A stretch of DNA of 64,000 bases from Paradesertivirga sp966210515 (GCA_966210515.1 CBIHLM010000006.1:27874-91873); one strand, 5' to 3'; positions 35,457-44,731 are shown, counted from the stretch's first letter. Made by a program: numbers and translations. Notes: generated from the letters alone by a model not told the origin.

Positions 35457-36014
35457 TTATTTTTTTGCTGTCGCCGGAGTTGCTGCTATTCCTAGTTTAG
35501 CTTTTACTAAAGCCAAAATATCATCACCACCATCAAAGTAAACAACTCCCGGTTGAGATACGTCAAATACGTAAGCATAACCTTTCTCTTTAGCAACTGC
35601 ATTTACAGCGTCGCCGGCTTTCTTAAATATTGGCTGATAAAGTTCATCTTGCTTTGCAGCCATTTCTTTTTTTGCCTTCTCTCCTGTGTCATTAATTCTC
35701 TTACCCAGTTCCTGAAGTTCTTTTCCCATAACTTCAAGCTCTTTTCCTACAGTTACTTTGTTAGCCTCACTTAAGGTTTTTTCTTTCTCCTGTGCTACAG
35801 TTAGCTTCTTTTGGTATTCAGTTTGCATTAATTCAATCTCACTTTGCTTTTGCTTTTGGAAAGTTTGAAACTTTGCATCTGCTTGTTTAACATCAGGCAT
35901 CACTTCTAATAAAGCTGCCGAATTGATGTGTGCAAATTTTTGTTGTGCATTAACTGCACTCCCGGTAAAAAATAATCCTACTGCTACTACCGCTACTTTA
36001 ACGAATGTTTTCAT
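35457..36014 (-). CDS. skp: OmpH/Skp-family periplasmic chaperone
   Basis: 185 residues with a signal peptide (about 1-23, ending AVNAQQ). Skp trimers hold unfolded outer-membrane proteins in tentacle-like coiled coils. The long heptad region (about 45-130, FQTFQKQKQSEIELMQTEYQ and onward) and the C-terminal strand YAYVFDVSQPGVVYFDG are typical. Alanine/lysine-rich tail. Second of two skp genes downstream of bamA, 28 bp after the first. Confidence 0.9.
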   Translation of the reverse strand: MKTFVKVAVVAVGLFFTGSAVNAQQKFAHINSAALLEVMPDVKQADAKFQTFQKQKQSEIELMQTEYQKKLTVAQEKEKTLSEANKVTVGKELEVMGKELQELGKRINDTGEKAKKEMAAKQDELYQPIFKKAGDAVNAVAKEKGYAYVFDVSQPGVVYFDGGDDILALVKAKLGIAATPATAKK

Positions 36015-36042
36015 TTTTAATTTAATTGTTGATTGTCCTTTT

Positions 36043-36573
36043 CTATTTTGCCAGTGTCCCCGGTTTATATCCTAAACGGGTTATTACATCATTGCTTTTA
36101 TCTAAACGTAAACTTGCATACAAGAGTATAAGATCGCTGTTTTTGTCGAAGATCATGTCTAACTGACCGGCTTCGGCAACTGCTTTCACGGCATCCGATA
36201 CCCTGTCTTGTATAGGTTTAATTAGTTTTATCCGCTGCTGATAAAGTTCCCCTTCGAAACCAAACTTTAAACGTTGGTATTCTTTTGCAGCCTTTTCCTT
36301 TTCTACTATTTCGTTTTCACGGCGCTTACGCATTTCCTCGGTTAATAAAACCTGGTCTGCCTGATACGCCTTGTATAATCGCTCAATCTCACCAAAACGA
36401 TTATCTGCTTCCTTTTGCCATTGCTGCGAAAGGGCGTCTAATTGCTTTTGCGATGATGTGTATTCGGGAATATGTTTTAAAATATACTCCGTATCTACAT
36501 AAGCAAAACGCTGGGCAAAAACAGAAATACTCCCGAAAAATAGGAAAGAAAATAGAAAAAGCAATTTTTTCAT
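36043..36573 (-). CDS. skp: OmpH/Skp-family periplasmic chaperone (first copy)
   Basis: 176 residues with a signal peptide (MKKLLFLFSFLFFGSISVFAQ). RFAYVDTEYILKHIPEY is the family start, followed by a long charged coiled coil (about 40-125) and a closing strand LDMIFDKNSDLILLYAS. In Bacteroidota two ompH genes regularly follow bamA, which suggests division of labour in barrel delivery. A perfect 16-bp inverted repeat separates it from bamA. Confidence 0.9.
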   Translation of the reverse strand: MKKLLFLFSFLFFGSISVFAQRFAYVDTEYILKHIPEYTSSQKQLDALSQQWQKEADNRFGEIERLYKAYQADQVLLTEEMRKRRENEIVEKEKAAKEYQRLKFGFEGELYQQRIKLIKPIQDRVSDAVKAVAEAGQLDMIFDKNSDLILLYASLRLDKSNDVITRLGYKPGTLAK

Positions 36574-36604
36574 CGGTTTATTTTTTAAATGTTAGATATT
36601 TTTC

Positions 36605-36640
36605 ATTACTGTCAAATGATGAAAATCATTTGACAGTAAT
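36605..36640 (-). repeat. 16-bp perfect inverted repeat between bamA and skp
   Basis: 36605-36620 (ATTACTGTCAAATGAT) is the exact reverse complement of 36625-36640, with a 4-nt loop (GAAA on plus, TTTC in the transcript). No U run follows, so this is not a normal terminator. It may stabilise or process the mRNA between bamA and skp, or be a protein-binding site. Confidence 0.8.
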
Positions 36641-36661
36641 AAATACCGTTCAAATTAGGTT

Positions 36662-39208
36662 TTAAAATCCGCCGTTAAGTTGTTGTGCTATACTGAAATG
36701 AAACTGGCCCTTACTCGATTGAATTCCAGGTATTGGATCAAAGCCCCATCCATAATCAATTCCAAGCAATCCAAAGATTGGTAAAAATATCCTTGCTCCC
36801 ACACCAACAGAACGATGAACATTAAACGGATTAAAATCTTTGAAATTGTTCCATGTATTACCACCTTCTGCAAAAGTGAGTAAAAATAATGTTGCCTGCT
36901 GACTGGTTGTGATAGGGTATCTAAACTCGACAATATATTTATTAAAAATAGGGCTGCCGGAATTTCGTGCTATATTGGGGTTAGAACCTTCAGGAATTAC
37001 ACTATTGTTCTCATAACCACGCATAGCGATAACTTCAGAACCTTGTAAAAAGTCAAATCCCTGCATACCATCACCACCAAGTTTAAAGCGTTCGAATGCA
37101 GACTGACCTACAGCAGAGTTGTACTGTCCGAGGAAACCGAATTGAGCCTGAGTCTTCAATACCAGTTTACCATAAATCCGCTGATACCATTGCGCTTCAA
37201 ACTTCCACTTGTGATACTCAGTAAATTTGTATCTGTCCTCATCTACCGCTGTTTCATAGTTCGTATTATTCCACAATGAGTATGGTGGAGTAGCCTGAAC
37301 TGTCAATCTGATATGAGACCCAGATGTAGGATATATAGGAGCATCAACCGAATTACGACTTAATTCTTGTGTTAAGTTAAAGTTATAAGAAGTACCTGTA
37401 TTGAATAAAAATCCAGGGTAGTTTTTCAACTTATATTGCTGAAGATTGATTGAGTGGTTAATTCTAAACCAGTCATCAGGCCACTTCAAACGCTGTCCCA
37501 AACTGAAAGTAAGACCATTCAACCGAATTCGCTGTATCTGATCATCAGGAATATTATCATAATACTGGTTTGATTGTAATGAAGTGAATGCACTTATCCC
37601 AAAGTAAATCGGCTTTTTGCCACCTAACCAAGGCTCAGAGAAAGAAAAGCTGTATGATTGGTAAGCCTTACCATTAGTTTGGCCCCTAATACTTAACTTC
37701 TGACCATCGCCTTTGGGCAGTGGTTTCCACTCTTTTAAATTAAACAGGTTACGGGCCGAGAAATTATTAAATGTTAATCCGAGTGTACCAATTATACGGC
37801 CGCCGCCAAAACCTCCCGATAACTCAATTTGATCAGACGGTTTTTCTGTAACGCTATATTCTATATCAACAGTTCCGTCGGCAGGGTTAGGAATTGGCCT
37901 TACATCTGTTTTTTGCTCATCAAAATTACCCAGAGCGGCAATCTCGCGGGTTGTCCGTACAACTAAATCCTTGTTGAACTTATCGCCTGGCTTTGTACGA
38001 ATTTCACGCATTACCACACGGTCATTCGTTATATCATTCCCTTTCAGAGAAACCTTATTGATGGTGTAAAGTGGCCCTTCATAAATACGAACTTCCAGAT
38101 CGATGGTATCCCCATGAACCCGTGTTTGAACCGGATCAGCATTAAATGTTAGATACCCGTTGTTCAGATACAAAGAAGAGACATCATCGCCATTGGCACT
38201 GCCATTGATTTTCTTCTGTAATTTCTCTTCGCTAAAAACATCCCCTTTACTAATCCCCAGTACTCTTTCTAATGCATCAGTTGAATACACCGCATTCCCA
38301 GCGAAATTTATGTTTCCAAAATAATACTTAGGACCTTCATGAAGGTTTATGGACAGACTTACTGTTTTATCAGGATTAAGGATTAAAGAATCATTAATAA
38401 TCTCCGCATCTCTATATCCTTTTTCATGCATTTTAGCTATCAGATTCCGTTTATCCTCCTCATACTTTTCCTGAAGAAATTTAGCAGAGCGTAAAAAGTT
38501 GAGGGTAGATTTCTCTTTAGTCTTTTTAAGGAATTTTTTTAACTCCTTATCCTTAAACTCTGAGTTACCTGAAAAATTTATTTCAGCTACCTTCGTCTTC
38601 TCGTTCTTATCGACTGTGATTTCCAGTACAACATCATTTGTTAATGTTGTATCACGCGTTTGCTTGTAATTTACGTCAGTATACAAGTAGCCTTTTTCAT
38701 TAAAGAACTTTTTAATAATTGCTGTTGTAGTACTTAAAAGACCTTCATTAACAACTTTTCCCTTACGATCGGCTAGCTTTTCTTTAATATCATCCGTTTC
38801 ACCCTTCTTCATTCCTTTTAACTCAATCCGAGCTAAACGCGGCCTTTCGGTAACAACTATATTAAAAAAGATCGAATCTTCTCTTATACTGGAAATTTTA
38901 AGCTCAATATTGTCGAATAAGCCCTGGGCCCATAAAAACTTAACAGCGTTAGCTGTTGCCTCGCCCGGAACTTCAATCGTCTCGCCTTTGGTTAATTTAG
39001 AAATTTGAACCAAAATATCTTTATCCAAATACTCGGTACCAGTAACAGTTGTACCGCCTATAATATATTCCTTTGGATCTAAATAGCTTATTTCATCTTT
39101 AGCAGAAGGTACCGGACGCCGTTGAGTTGGGGCCGAAGGTCGGCCAATCTGCGCCATTGCAACAGTGCCAAAAACAAGAAGATATAGTGTAATAAAGAAC
39201 TTATTCAT
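36662..39208 (-). CDS. bamA: Outer-membrane protein assembly factor BamA
   Basis: 848 residues with a signal peptide (about 1-19, ending GTVAMAQ). BamA folds and inserts outer-membrane barrels, including T9SS barrels. N-terminal POTRA repeats (five expected; for example YIIGGTTVTGTEYLDKDIL, YFGNINFAGNAVYSTDALERVL, TINKVSLKGNDITNDRVVMR) cover about 45-465, then the Omp85 barrel to the C-terminus, which ends FHFSIAQQLNGGF with a terminal phenylalanine. RLGGDGMQGFDF fits the conserved lid loop 6 region (R-G-F/Y). It lies 38 bp after uppS. Confidence 0.95.
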   Translation of the reverse strand: MNKFFITLYLLVFGTVAMAQIGRPSAPTQRRPVPSAKDEISYLDPKEYIIGGTTVTGTEYLDKDILVQISKLTKGETIEVPGEATANAVKFLWAQGLFDNIELKISSIREDSIFFNIVVTERPRLARIELKGMKKGETDDIKEKLADRKGKVVNEGLLSTTTAIIKKFFNEKGYLYTDVNYKQTRDTTLTNDVVLEITVDKNEKTKVAEINFSGNSEFKDKELKKFLKKTKEKSTLNFLRSAKFLQEKYEEDKRNLIAKMHEKGYRDAEIINDSLILNPDKTVSLSINLHEGPKYYFGNINFAGNAVYSTDALERVLGISKGDVFSEEKLQKKINGSANGDDVSSLYLNNGYLTFNADPVQTRVHGDTIDLEVRIYEGPLYTINKVSLKGNDITNDRVVMREIRTKPGDKFNKDLVVRTTREIAALGNFDEQKTDVRPIPNPADGTVDIEYSVTEKPSDQIELSGGFGGGRIIGTLGLTFNNFSARNLFNLKEWKPLPKGDGQKLSIRGQTNGKAYQSYSFSFSEPWLGGKKPIYFGISAFTSLQSNQYYDNIPDDQIQRIRLNGLTFSLGQRLKWPDDWFRINHSINLQQYKLKNYPGFLFNTGTSYNFNLTQELSRNSVDAPIYPTSGSHIRLTVQATPPYSLWNNTNYETAVDEDRYKFTEYHKWKFEAQWYQRIYGKLVLKTQAQFGFLGQYNSAVGQSAFERFKLGGDGMQGFDFLQGSEVIAMRGYENNSVIPEGSNPNIARNSGSPIFNKYIVEFRYPITTSQQATLFLLTFAEGGNTWNNFKDFNPFNVHRSVGVGARIFLPIFGLLGIDYGWGFDPIPGIQSSKGQFHFSIAQQLNGGF

Positions 39209-39246
39209 TGAGTTTTAATGTCGTGCTAAATTAGCTTAATCAGTTG

Positions 39247-40011
39247 TTAATTTTTGTTAAAAGGTAAATTTTTAACTTGTTCGCCGGTCATACCAAAGCG
39301 ACGTTCTCGTTTTTGATAATCGATAATCGCTTCAAACAAATCCTCTCTGCGGAAGTCAGGCCAAAGTTTTTGGGTAAAATACAACTCTGAATATGCAAGT
39401 TGATATAAAAGATAATTGCTTATTCTATGCTCGCCACTGGTGCGAATCATCAGCTCAGGATCAGGAATACCTGCTGTAGTCAGCTGACTGGCGAAAATAT
39501 CTTCGGTAATATCTTCAGGACTTATAATCCCCTGCTTTACTTGTTCGCTTATTTTACGGGCGGCTTCAACAATCTCCCATCTGGAACTATAACTCAATGC
39601 CAATGTAAGCGTGCAAGCTTTATTTCCGGATGTTTTACTTATTGCCTCCTGTAACTGCTGATAACACTTTGGCGGCAACGCCTTTAGATTACCTATCGCA
39701 TTTAAACGAACGTCGTTTTCCATCAATGTTTTAGTTTCTCTGTTAATTGTAGAAACCAATAATTCCATAAGAGCTGTAACCTCAAATTTAGGCCGGTTCC
39801 AGTTTTCGGTAGAAAAAGCGTACAAAGTAAGGTAAGATACCCCAGCTTCTACAGCGCCTTCTACCGTATCTCTAACGGCTTTTACCCCGTTTTGATGCCC
39901 AAAAACACGAAGTTTCCCTTTTTCCTTAGCCCATCGGCCATTACCATCCATAATCACCGCTATGTGCTGAGGTAATTTAGTTTTATCAATTTGCTGGAGT
40001 AAACTCATCAT
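39247..40011 (-). CDS. uppS: Isoprenyl transferase (undecaprenyl diphosphate synthase)
   Basis: 254 residues (start ATG 40011 or the adjacent 40008). Cis-prenyltransferase that makes the C55 lipid carrier for peptidoglycan and O-antigen. Motifs: HIAVIMDGNGRWAKEKG with the catalytic Asp near residue 22, LTLYAFSTENWNRP, and PELMIRTSGEHRISNYLLYQLAYSEL near the C-terminus. Between the PorG-like gene and bamA, as in other Bacteroidota. Confidence 0.95.
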   Translation of the reverse strand: MMSLLQQIDKTKLPQHIAVIMDGNGRWAKEKGKLRVFGHQNGVKAVRDTVEGAVEAGVSYLTLYAFSTENWNRPKFEVTALMELLVSTINRETKTLMENDVRLNAIGNLKALPPKCYQQLQEAISKTSGNKACTLTLALSYSSRWEIVEAARKISEQVKQGIISPEDITEDIFASQLTTAGIPDPELMIRTSGEHRISNYLLYQLAYSELYFTQKLWPDFRREDLFEAIIDYQKRERRFGMTGEQVKNLPFNKN

Positions 40012-40116
40012 TTATTTGAGACCACCAAGGTCCGGCATTGGGCTTCAAAGGTAAGAAAATATGCGTATTTGTTTCAAGAGATAAGAAAAGCAAGAACATT
40101 GACGTCAAGAATGATT

Positions 40117-40944
40117 TTATTCATCAACTACAGGGCATTTCTGATTAAAGAAGGTGTATGAAATGGTGAGTCCAAGAAAAAGATAGGTATCTCGATTTCG
40201 GTAATCGCCACGTTGTGTGGCGGCCGAATGACGAGGGAATCCAACTTCTGGCGATCTGTCTGCGAGATTCATTCTCAAAGTAGTCATTGAGCCATCACCG
40301 GGAGAAACTAACGCCGCGTCTGAAGCATATTTTCCGCTTACATCATCTAAGTAATCGGTGTAGGCGGTTCTATAACCAATTTCCCCTCCCAGACTCCATT
40401 TACCTGCAAAATTATATTTAACACCTGCGCCTATTGGCATGGTCAAGGCAACTTTTTTATAGGTTTTATTAAGATCCTGTCCTTCAGTTCCGTATCTATC
40501 AAGCTCATAAACCTCATCATTGTAAATCGTCTTTGGATTAAACCCTACAACTCCGACGCCGACAAAAAGATAGGGTGAGTATTGCTTTCTACTGATTGAG
40601 GGAATGTAATTGAAGAAATTAAATTCGGTTTGCATACTTAACTCTGTAACAGGAGAAAAGAAACTCAAATTTCGGGATCTAAAATGGGCATTTTCTGAAT
40701 CTGAGTCGGATGCTTCTATTTGGCCATGAGCTACATTTAATTTAAGAGCCCAGTACCCGTCTAAATTTCTCTTTATAAAGCCTCCGAATGCAAGATTTCG
40801 AATTTCAAAAGGATTCACAGGATTCAAATCTCCCATATAACCAGCAGAGCCAACAAATCCTCCCAGCTCCCAGGTTTGGGCAGAAGATCTGCGTGCACTA
40901 AACAGGATAATAATCAGAAAAATCGCAGAAAATTTTAAATTCAC
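40117..40944 (-). CDS. porG: PorG-like outer-membrane barrel (DUF6089 family)
   Basis: 275 residues with a signal peptide (about 1-22, ending SSAQ). Strand-rich sequence with features of an eight-stranded barrel: WELGGFVGSAGYMGDLNPVNP, YSPYLFVGVGVVGFNP, WSLGGEIGYRTAYTDYLDDVSG, and a C-terminal TYLFLGLTISYTFF. In Porphyromonas gingivalis, PorG (PG0189), which associates with the PorK/PorN ring of T9SS, sits beside uppS, omp85 and two ompH genes. The same order occurs here, so I infer a PorG orthologue. Confidence 0.75.
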   Translation of the reverse strand: MNLKFSAIFLIIILFSARRSSAQTWELGGFVGSAGYMGDLNPVNPFEIRNLAFGGFIKRNLDGYWALKLNVAHGQIEASDSDSENAHFRSRNLSFFSPVTELSMQTEFNFFNYIPSISRKQYSPYLFVGVGVVGFNPKTIYNDEVYELDRYGTEGQDLNKTYKKVALTMPIGAGVKYNFAGKWSLGGEIGYRTAYTDYLDDVSGKYASDAALVSPGDGSMTTLRMNLADRSPEVGFPRHSAATQRGDYRNRDTYLFLGLTISYTFFNQKCPVVDE

Positions 40945-41010
40945 AGTATTTTGCCGGTTTCCTTTTTCAGATATAAAATCCTTAGAAAATTAATTTAATT
41001 AAGCTGGGCA

Positions 41011-41892
41011 TTAATAGTTGCGCGTATCAATGCCCCATAACAACTTGTTCCTTAACGTCGATAAATAACTTTCATTATTCAGGCGTATAAGATTAAATTG
41101 AAACTCGGCCTTTCTTACCCTAAACTTCATCGAGCTGTCAATAACTTCGGTCCTCGAATCGCAGGATAAAAGATATTTTGAGCTGCGACCCTCAAGCTCA
41201 AAAGACAAGGTATTTGAATCGGAGATAATAACTGGTCTCACATTTAAATTATGCGGAGAAACAGGTGTAATTACAAAATTTCCTGATTTAGGAAATACAA
41301 TAGGCCCGCCGCAACTTAAAGAATATGCAGTTGAACCTGTAGGTGTAGCTATAATTAATCCATCGGCCCAGTATGAATTCAAAAATTCATCATTCAGATA
41401 GGCATGAATAAGCATCATGGCCGAATTATCACGTCGGTGAATTATCACATCATTCAACGCAAAATTTTCGTCTCCGAATATTTCACTTTCCGAATGAAGC
41501 CTTACCAGATTCCGGGAGTCGAGTGTAAATTGCTTATTTATCAGTCGTTCAATCGCAGAATGAATCTCGTCTTTATTAATGCTTGCCAAAAAGCCCAGCC
41601 TTCCAAAGTTTATTCCTATAACAGGAATTCCTGAATCCCTCACCAGTGTTACAGTATCCAAAATAGTTCCATCCCCACCAAGGCTTACTAAAACATCAAC
41701 CTCACCTTTTAGGTCATTATGATTTCGGAATAGGTGAAGCTTTTTCGGAAAAAAAACTTTCCCTGAAATGAAGTGATTGAATTTGTCGAAAACAATAGGT
41801 TCGATGCCAAACTGCATCAGGCTGTCAAATACCTGTTGGATATAAGGAAGAGCTGTATTACTAAATTCCCTGCCGTAAATTGCAATCTTCAT
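41011..41892 (-). CDS. nadK: NAD kinase
   Basis: 293 residues. Phosphorylates NAD to NADP. The catalytic GGDGT is at 72-76 (VSLGGDGTILD), followed by INFGRLGFLA, the NE/D loop ALNDVIIHR, and the glycine-rich ADGLIIATPTGSTAYSLSCGGPIV. Ten base pairs after the CBS gene on the same strand, consistent with the conserved nadK-CBS pair in this phylum. Confidence 0.95.
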   Translation of the reverse strand: MKIAIYGREFSNTALPYIQQVFDSLMQFGIEPIVFDKFNHFISGKVFFPKKLHLFRNHNDLKGEVDVLVSLGGDGTILDTVTLVRDSGIPVIGINFGRLGFLASINKDEIHSAIERLINKQFTLDSRNLVRLHSESEIFGDENFALNDVIIHRRDNSAMMLIHAYLNDEFLNSYWADGLIIATPTGSTAYSLSCGGPIVFPKSGNFVITPVSPHNLNVRPVIISDSNTLSFELEGRSSKYLLSCDSRTEVIDSSMKFRVRKAEFQFNLIRLNNESYLSTLRNKLLWGIDTRNY

Positions 41893-41902
41893 GCTCTAGT
41901 TT

Positions 41903-42565
41903 TTAGAAACTAAGGTAGTTCATTAACTGATCGTACCTATCAGATGATCCGGCATCAGCTTTCAAATCATTATAAGTCGCTACTACGGTGTAATCATACC
42001 GTAAGAATGAAGCTACAATGGCAGAAATATCTGTGCGGTTTAATTTGAGAGTAATTTCTAAGCGGGTAGAATCTGGAAAAGAAGTTACGTATGAGCTTAA
42101 CACCTGCGCATTGTTCGATTCAACAATTTGAGAAATATGTGCCAGTGAATTATCTCTGTTATTTATCTCAATAACAATAATCCCACCCGGTTCTTTAACA
42201 GAAGTAAGATTTGCGATATACTCAACAATTGAATTAATAGAAATAACACCGAGATAATTTTTATGTTCATCTACTACCGGAATCAGAGTTAAACGCTTTT
42301 CTGCAAAAATCCTAATTATATCGTAGATATGCTGTGACTGATTTATACAACCATTGCTTATTGAAAGCTTAACACTACCGATTGGCGATTCATAATCCTG
42401 AACTTCAATCAAATCTTCATCAGAAACCAGACCGAGAATTTGGTTTTCATTAACAATAGGCAAATGACTTACACGAAACTCAGCCATCCTCTCTACGACC
42501 TTCTGAATAGTATCAGAGGTTTTCAAAGGTGGAATCACATCCGATATGAGTTGTTGTGCTATCAT
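41903..42565 (-). CDS. CBS-domain pair protein
   Basis: 220 residues from ATG 42565; a TTG 9 bp earlier opens the same frame. Two CBS domains (about 5-55 and 68-120; motifs VSHLPIVNENQILGLVSDEDL and LTLIPVVDEHKNYLGVIS) form an adenosine-ligand sensing pair. The C-terminal part (about 128-200, GGIIVIEINNRDNSLAHISQIVESN) looks like an ACT-type regulatory domain. Probably a cytoplasmic energy or ligand sensor next to nadK; the partner is unknown. Confidence 0.85.
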   Translation of the reverse strand: MIAQQLISDVIPPLKTSDTIQKVVERMAEFRVSHLPIVNENQILGLVSDEDLIEVQDYESPIGSVKLSISNGCINQSQHIYDIIRIFAEKRLTLIPVVDEHKNYLGVISINSIVEYIANLTSVKEPGGIIVIEINNRDNSLAHISQIVESNNAQVLSSYVTSFPDSTRLEITLKLNRTDISAIVASFLRYDYTVVATYNDLKADAGSSDRYDQLMNYLSF

Positions 42566-42574
42566 AAGCTTCAA

Positions 42575-43339
42575 TTATTTCAGCAAAACACGGTCTAAAA
42601 ATTTGTTTAAATAAAAATTAAACTCCTCGGGTTGCTCCATCATCGGGGCATGTCCGCACTTGTCTATCCAATTTAACTCAGAATTCGGCAAAATGTTGTG
42701 AAATTCTATCGCAACATCCGGCGGGGTAACAGTATCATTCTTTCCCCAGATTAAACATACAGGAATGGTAATCTTATGCAGATCTTTTGACATGTTATGC
42801 CGGATGGCTGATTTCGCCATCGCCAGGATACGAATTACGCGTCCGCGATCGTTCACCGTGGTGAAAACTTCATCTACAAGTTCCTTGGTGGCGAAGTCGG
42901 GATCATAAAAAGTTAAAGCAACTTTCTCTTTAATGAAATCATAGCTCTCTCTTCGCGGGAAAGTACCGCCAAAAGAATTTTCGTATAGTCCGGAACTTCC
43001 CGTAAGTATCAATGCCTTAACAAACTCAGGATGACTTAGCGTAAAAATCAATCCCACATGGCCTCCAAGAGAATTTCCAAGCAGACAAATATTTTTAAGC
43101 TTTTTGAACTTTACGAATTTGTGCAAAAATTTGGAGAGACTGGTAACTCCGGTAGTTAAAAGCGGGAGCTCATAAATAGGCAGCAAAGGTATAACCACCT
43201 TGTACTTTGATTTAAATCTATCCGTTACTTCTTCCCAATTGCTGAGAGCCCCAAAAAGACCATGCAATAACAACAGCACTTCTCCTTCCCCTTCTTCAAT
43301 ATACTTAAATCCGTTTTCTTCTTTTATGTTAAGACTCAT
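42575..43339 (-). CDS. Alpha/beta-fold hydrolase
   Basis: 254 residues, cytoplasmic. LLLLHGLFGALSNW holds the oxyanion hole, the nucleophile elbow is LLGNSLGGHVG (Ser near residue 93), the acid is in IWGKNDTVTPP and the histidine in DKCGHAPMMEQPEEF. The pattern matches the MhpC/BioH-like group; the substrate is unknown. It starts the nadK-side gene row. A 16-bp palindrome sits 5 bp upstream of its start codon. Confidence 0.88.
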   Translation of the reverse strand: MSLNIKEENGFKYIEEGEGEVLLLLHGLFGALSNWEEVTDRFKSKYKVVIPLLPIYELPLLTTGVTSLSKFLHKFVKFKKLKNICLLGNSLGGHVGLIFTLSHPEFVKALILTGSSGLYENSFGGTFPRRESYDFIKEKVALTFYDPDFATKELVDEVFTTVNDRGRVIRILAMAKSAIRHNMSKDLHKITIPVCLIWGKNDTVTPPDVAIEFHNILPNSELNWIDKCGHAPMMEQPEEFNFYLNKFLDRVLLK

Positions 43340-43344
43340 ATTAT

Positions 43345-43360
43345 CTAAACAAATGTTTAG
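43345..43360. promoter_or_regulatory. Palindrome, possible operator upstream of the hydrolase gene
   Basis: CTAAACA, AA, TGTTTAG: 7-bp perfect half sites with a 2-bp spacer, ending 6 bp before the hydrolase ATG. The size and symmetry resemble binding sites of TetR-type repressors. No regulator gene is adjacent. Confidence 0.35.
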
Positions 43361-43436
43361 TAAATTTTAATGCTGTTAATTAATATGTAATAAAAATAAG
43401 CTTTTGCGAAGATAACAAAGAACCGCACAAATATGC

Positions 43437-43883
43437 CTACGAAAGCAATTGCTTAACAATTTCGGAAATCATTTTCCCATCAGCTTTGCCCGCCAGTTGT
43501 TTATTTGCCAGGCCCATTACTTTTCCCATGTCCTTAATAGAACTGGCGCCACTGCTTTCTATAATAGCTTTTATTTGTGCCTGAACCTCATCTGCACTCA
43601 ATTGCTTAGGAAGAAAGCCTTCGATAACATCTAATTCCTCAATCTCGATGGTATATAAATCATCGCGACTTTGAGTTTTGTATATCTCAGCTGATTCCCT
43701 TCTTTGCTTTGCCAATTTTTGCAAAACTTTAATTTCTGTGTCTTCCGTTATCTCCTCAGACGCCCCTTTTTCTGTTTTAGCAAGCAAAAGAGCAGCCTTT
43801 ATCGCACGAAGACCTCTCAAGCGAGCTTCGTTTTTTGAAAGCATTGCTGCTTTTATTTCCTGATTTATTTCTTGTTCAAGCAT
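43437..43883 (-). CDS. GatB/YqeY-domain protein
   Basis: 148 residues, the usual stand-alone YqeY size. Helical protein related to the tail domain of GatB, the tRNA-dependent amidotransferase subunit. Typical parts: LEQEINQEIKAAMLSKNEARLRGLRAIKAAL, EIEELDVIEGFLPKQLS, and the C-terminal DMGKVMGLANKQLAGKADGKMISEIVKQ. Precise role unknown; a link to tRNA or translation is assumed from homology. Confidence 0.92.
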   Translation of the reverse strand: MLEQEINQEIKAAMLSKNEARLRGLRAIKAALLLAKTEKGASEEITEDTEIKVLQKLAKQRRESAEIYKTQSRDDLYTIEIEELDVIEGFLPKQLSADEVQAQIKAIIESSGASSIKDMGKVMGLANKQLAGKADGKMISEIVKQLLS

Positions 43884-43969
43884 AATTTATATTCTTTTGA
43901 GTGAGAGAACAATTAAAGATCTCACGCCTTTTCAACATACAACTCACACCCTGCAACCTCACCTTCAAC

Positions 43970-44731
43970 TCACAACTTCCTCTCCAAATGGCTCGTACTT
44001 GCCTGGGCAGTTGGCATTATTATCAAATCGTTGATTGTAACATGTGCCGGTCTGGATATAGCAAACCAAATCGTTTCGGCTATGTCTTCGGCCTTCAACG
44101 GTTCAAATCCTTCGTATACTTGTTTCGCACGCGTTGTATTCCCTTTGAACCGCACTTCCGAAAACTCTGTTTCAACCGCACCCGGATGTATTCCTGTCAC
44201 TCGTATGCCGTAAGGTAATAAATCGATACGCATAGCTTTATTAAGTGAATCGACTGCATGCTTTGTGGCGCAATATACATTACCATTTTGATAAGTTTCC
44301 TTACCTGCAATGGATCCAAGATTAATAATATGCCCCTGCCGACGTTTCACCATCCAATTTGAAACCACCTTGCTAACATACAGTAAACCTTTGATATTGG
44401 TATCGATCATAGTTTCCCAGTCAGAAGTATTTCCTTCATGTATTGGATCCAAACCAAGACTCAGACCCGCATTATTTATCAAAACGTCAACCGCTCTCCA
44501 TTCTTCGGGTAAGGCATGTAAAGAATTTTCGGCTTCGCCTTTATTTCTTACATCGAAGGTGAGTAACTCGATCCTGATATCAGACGTTTCCGAAATTTCC
44601 TTTTTAAGGTATACTAATCGCTCTGTACGCCTTCCGGTTAATATCAGATCATAACCTTGCTTTCCAAGTAATTTTGCACAGGCCTCGCCTATTCCGGATG
44701 TAGCCCCTGTTATTAGTGCGATTTTTGACAT
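43970..44731 (-). CDS. Short-chain dehydrogenase/reductase
   Basis: 253 residues from ATG 44731; the frame is open 13 codons further but SDR proteins begin near KIALITGATSGIG. Classical SDR: the nucleotide-binding GATSGIGE, LINNAGLS, the catalytic serine in INLGSIAG, and YCATK (Tyr-x3-Lys). The overall look is of the YdfG/serine 3-dehydrogenase-like group that uses NADP. It is 65 bp after porT. Confidence 0.9.
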   Translation of the reverse strand: MSKIALITGATSGIGEACAKLLGKQGYDLILTGRRTERLVYLKKEISETSDIRIELLTFDVRNKGEAENSLHALPEEWRAVDVLINNAGLSLGLDPIHEGNTSDWETMIDTNIKGLLYVSKVVSNWMVKRRQGHIINLGSIAGKETYQNGNVYCATKHAVDSLNKAMRIDLLPYGIRVTGIHPGAVETEFSEVRFKGNTTRAKQVYEGFEPLKAEDIAETIWFAISRPAHVTINDLIIMPTAQASTSHLERKL

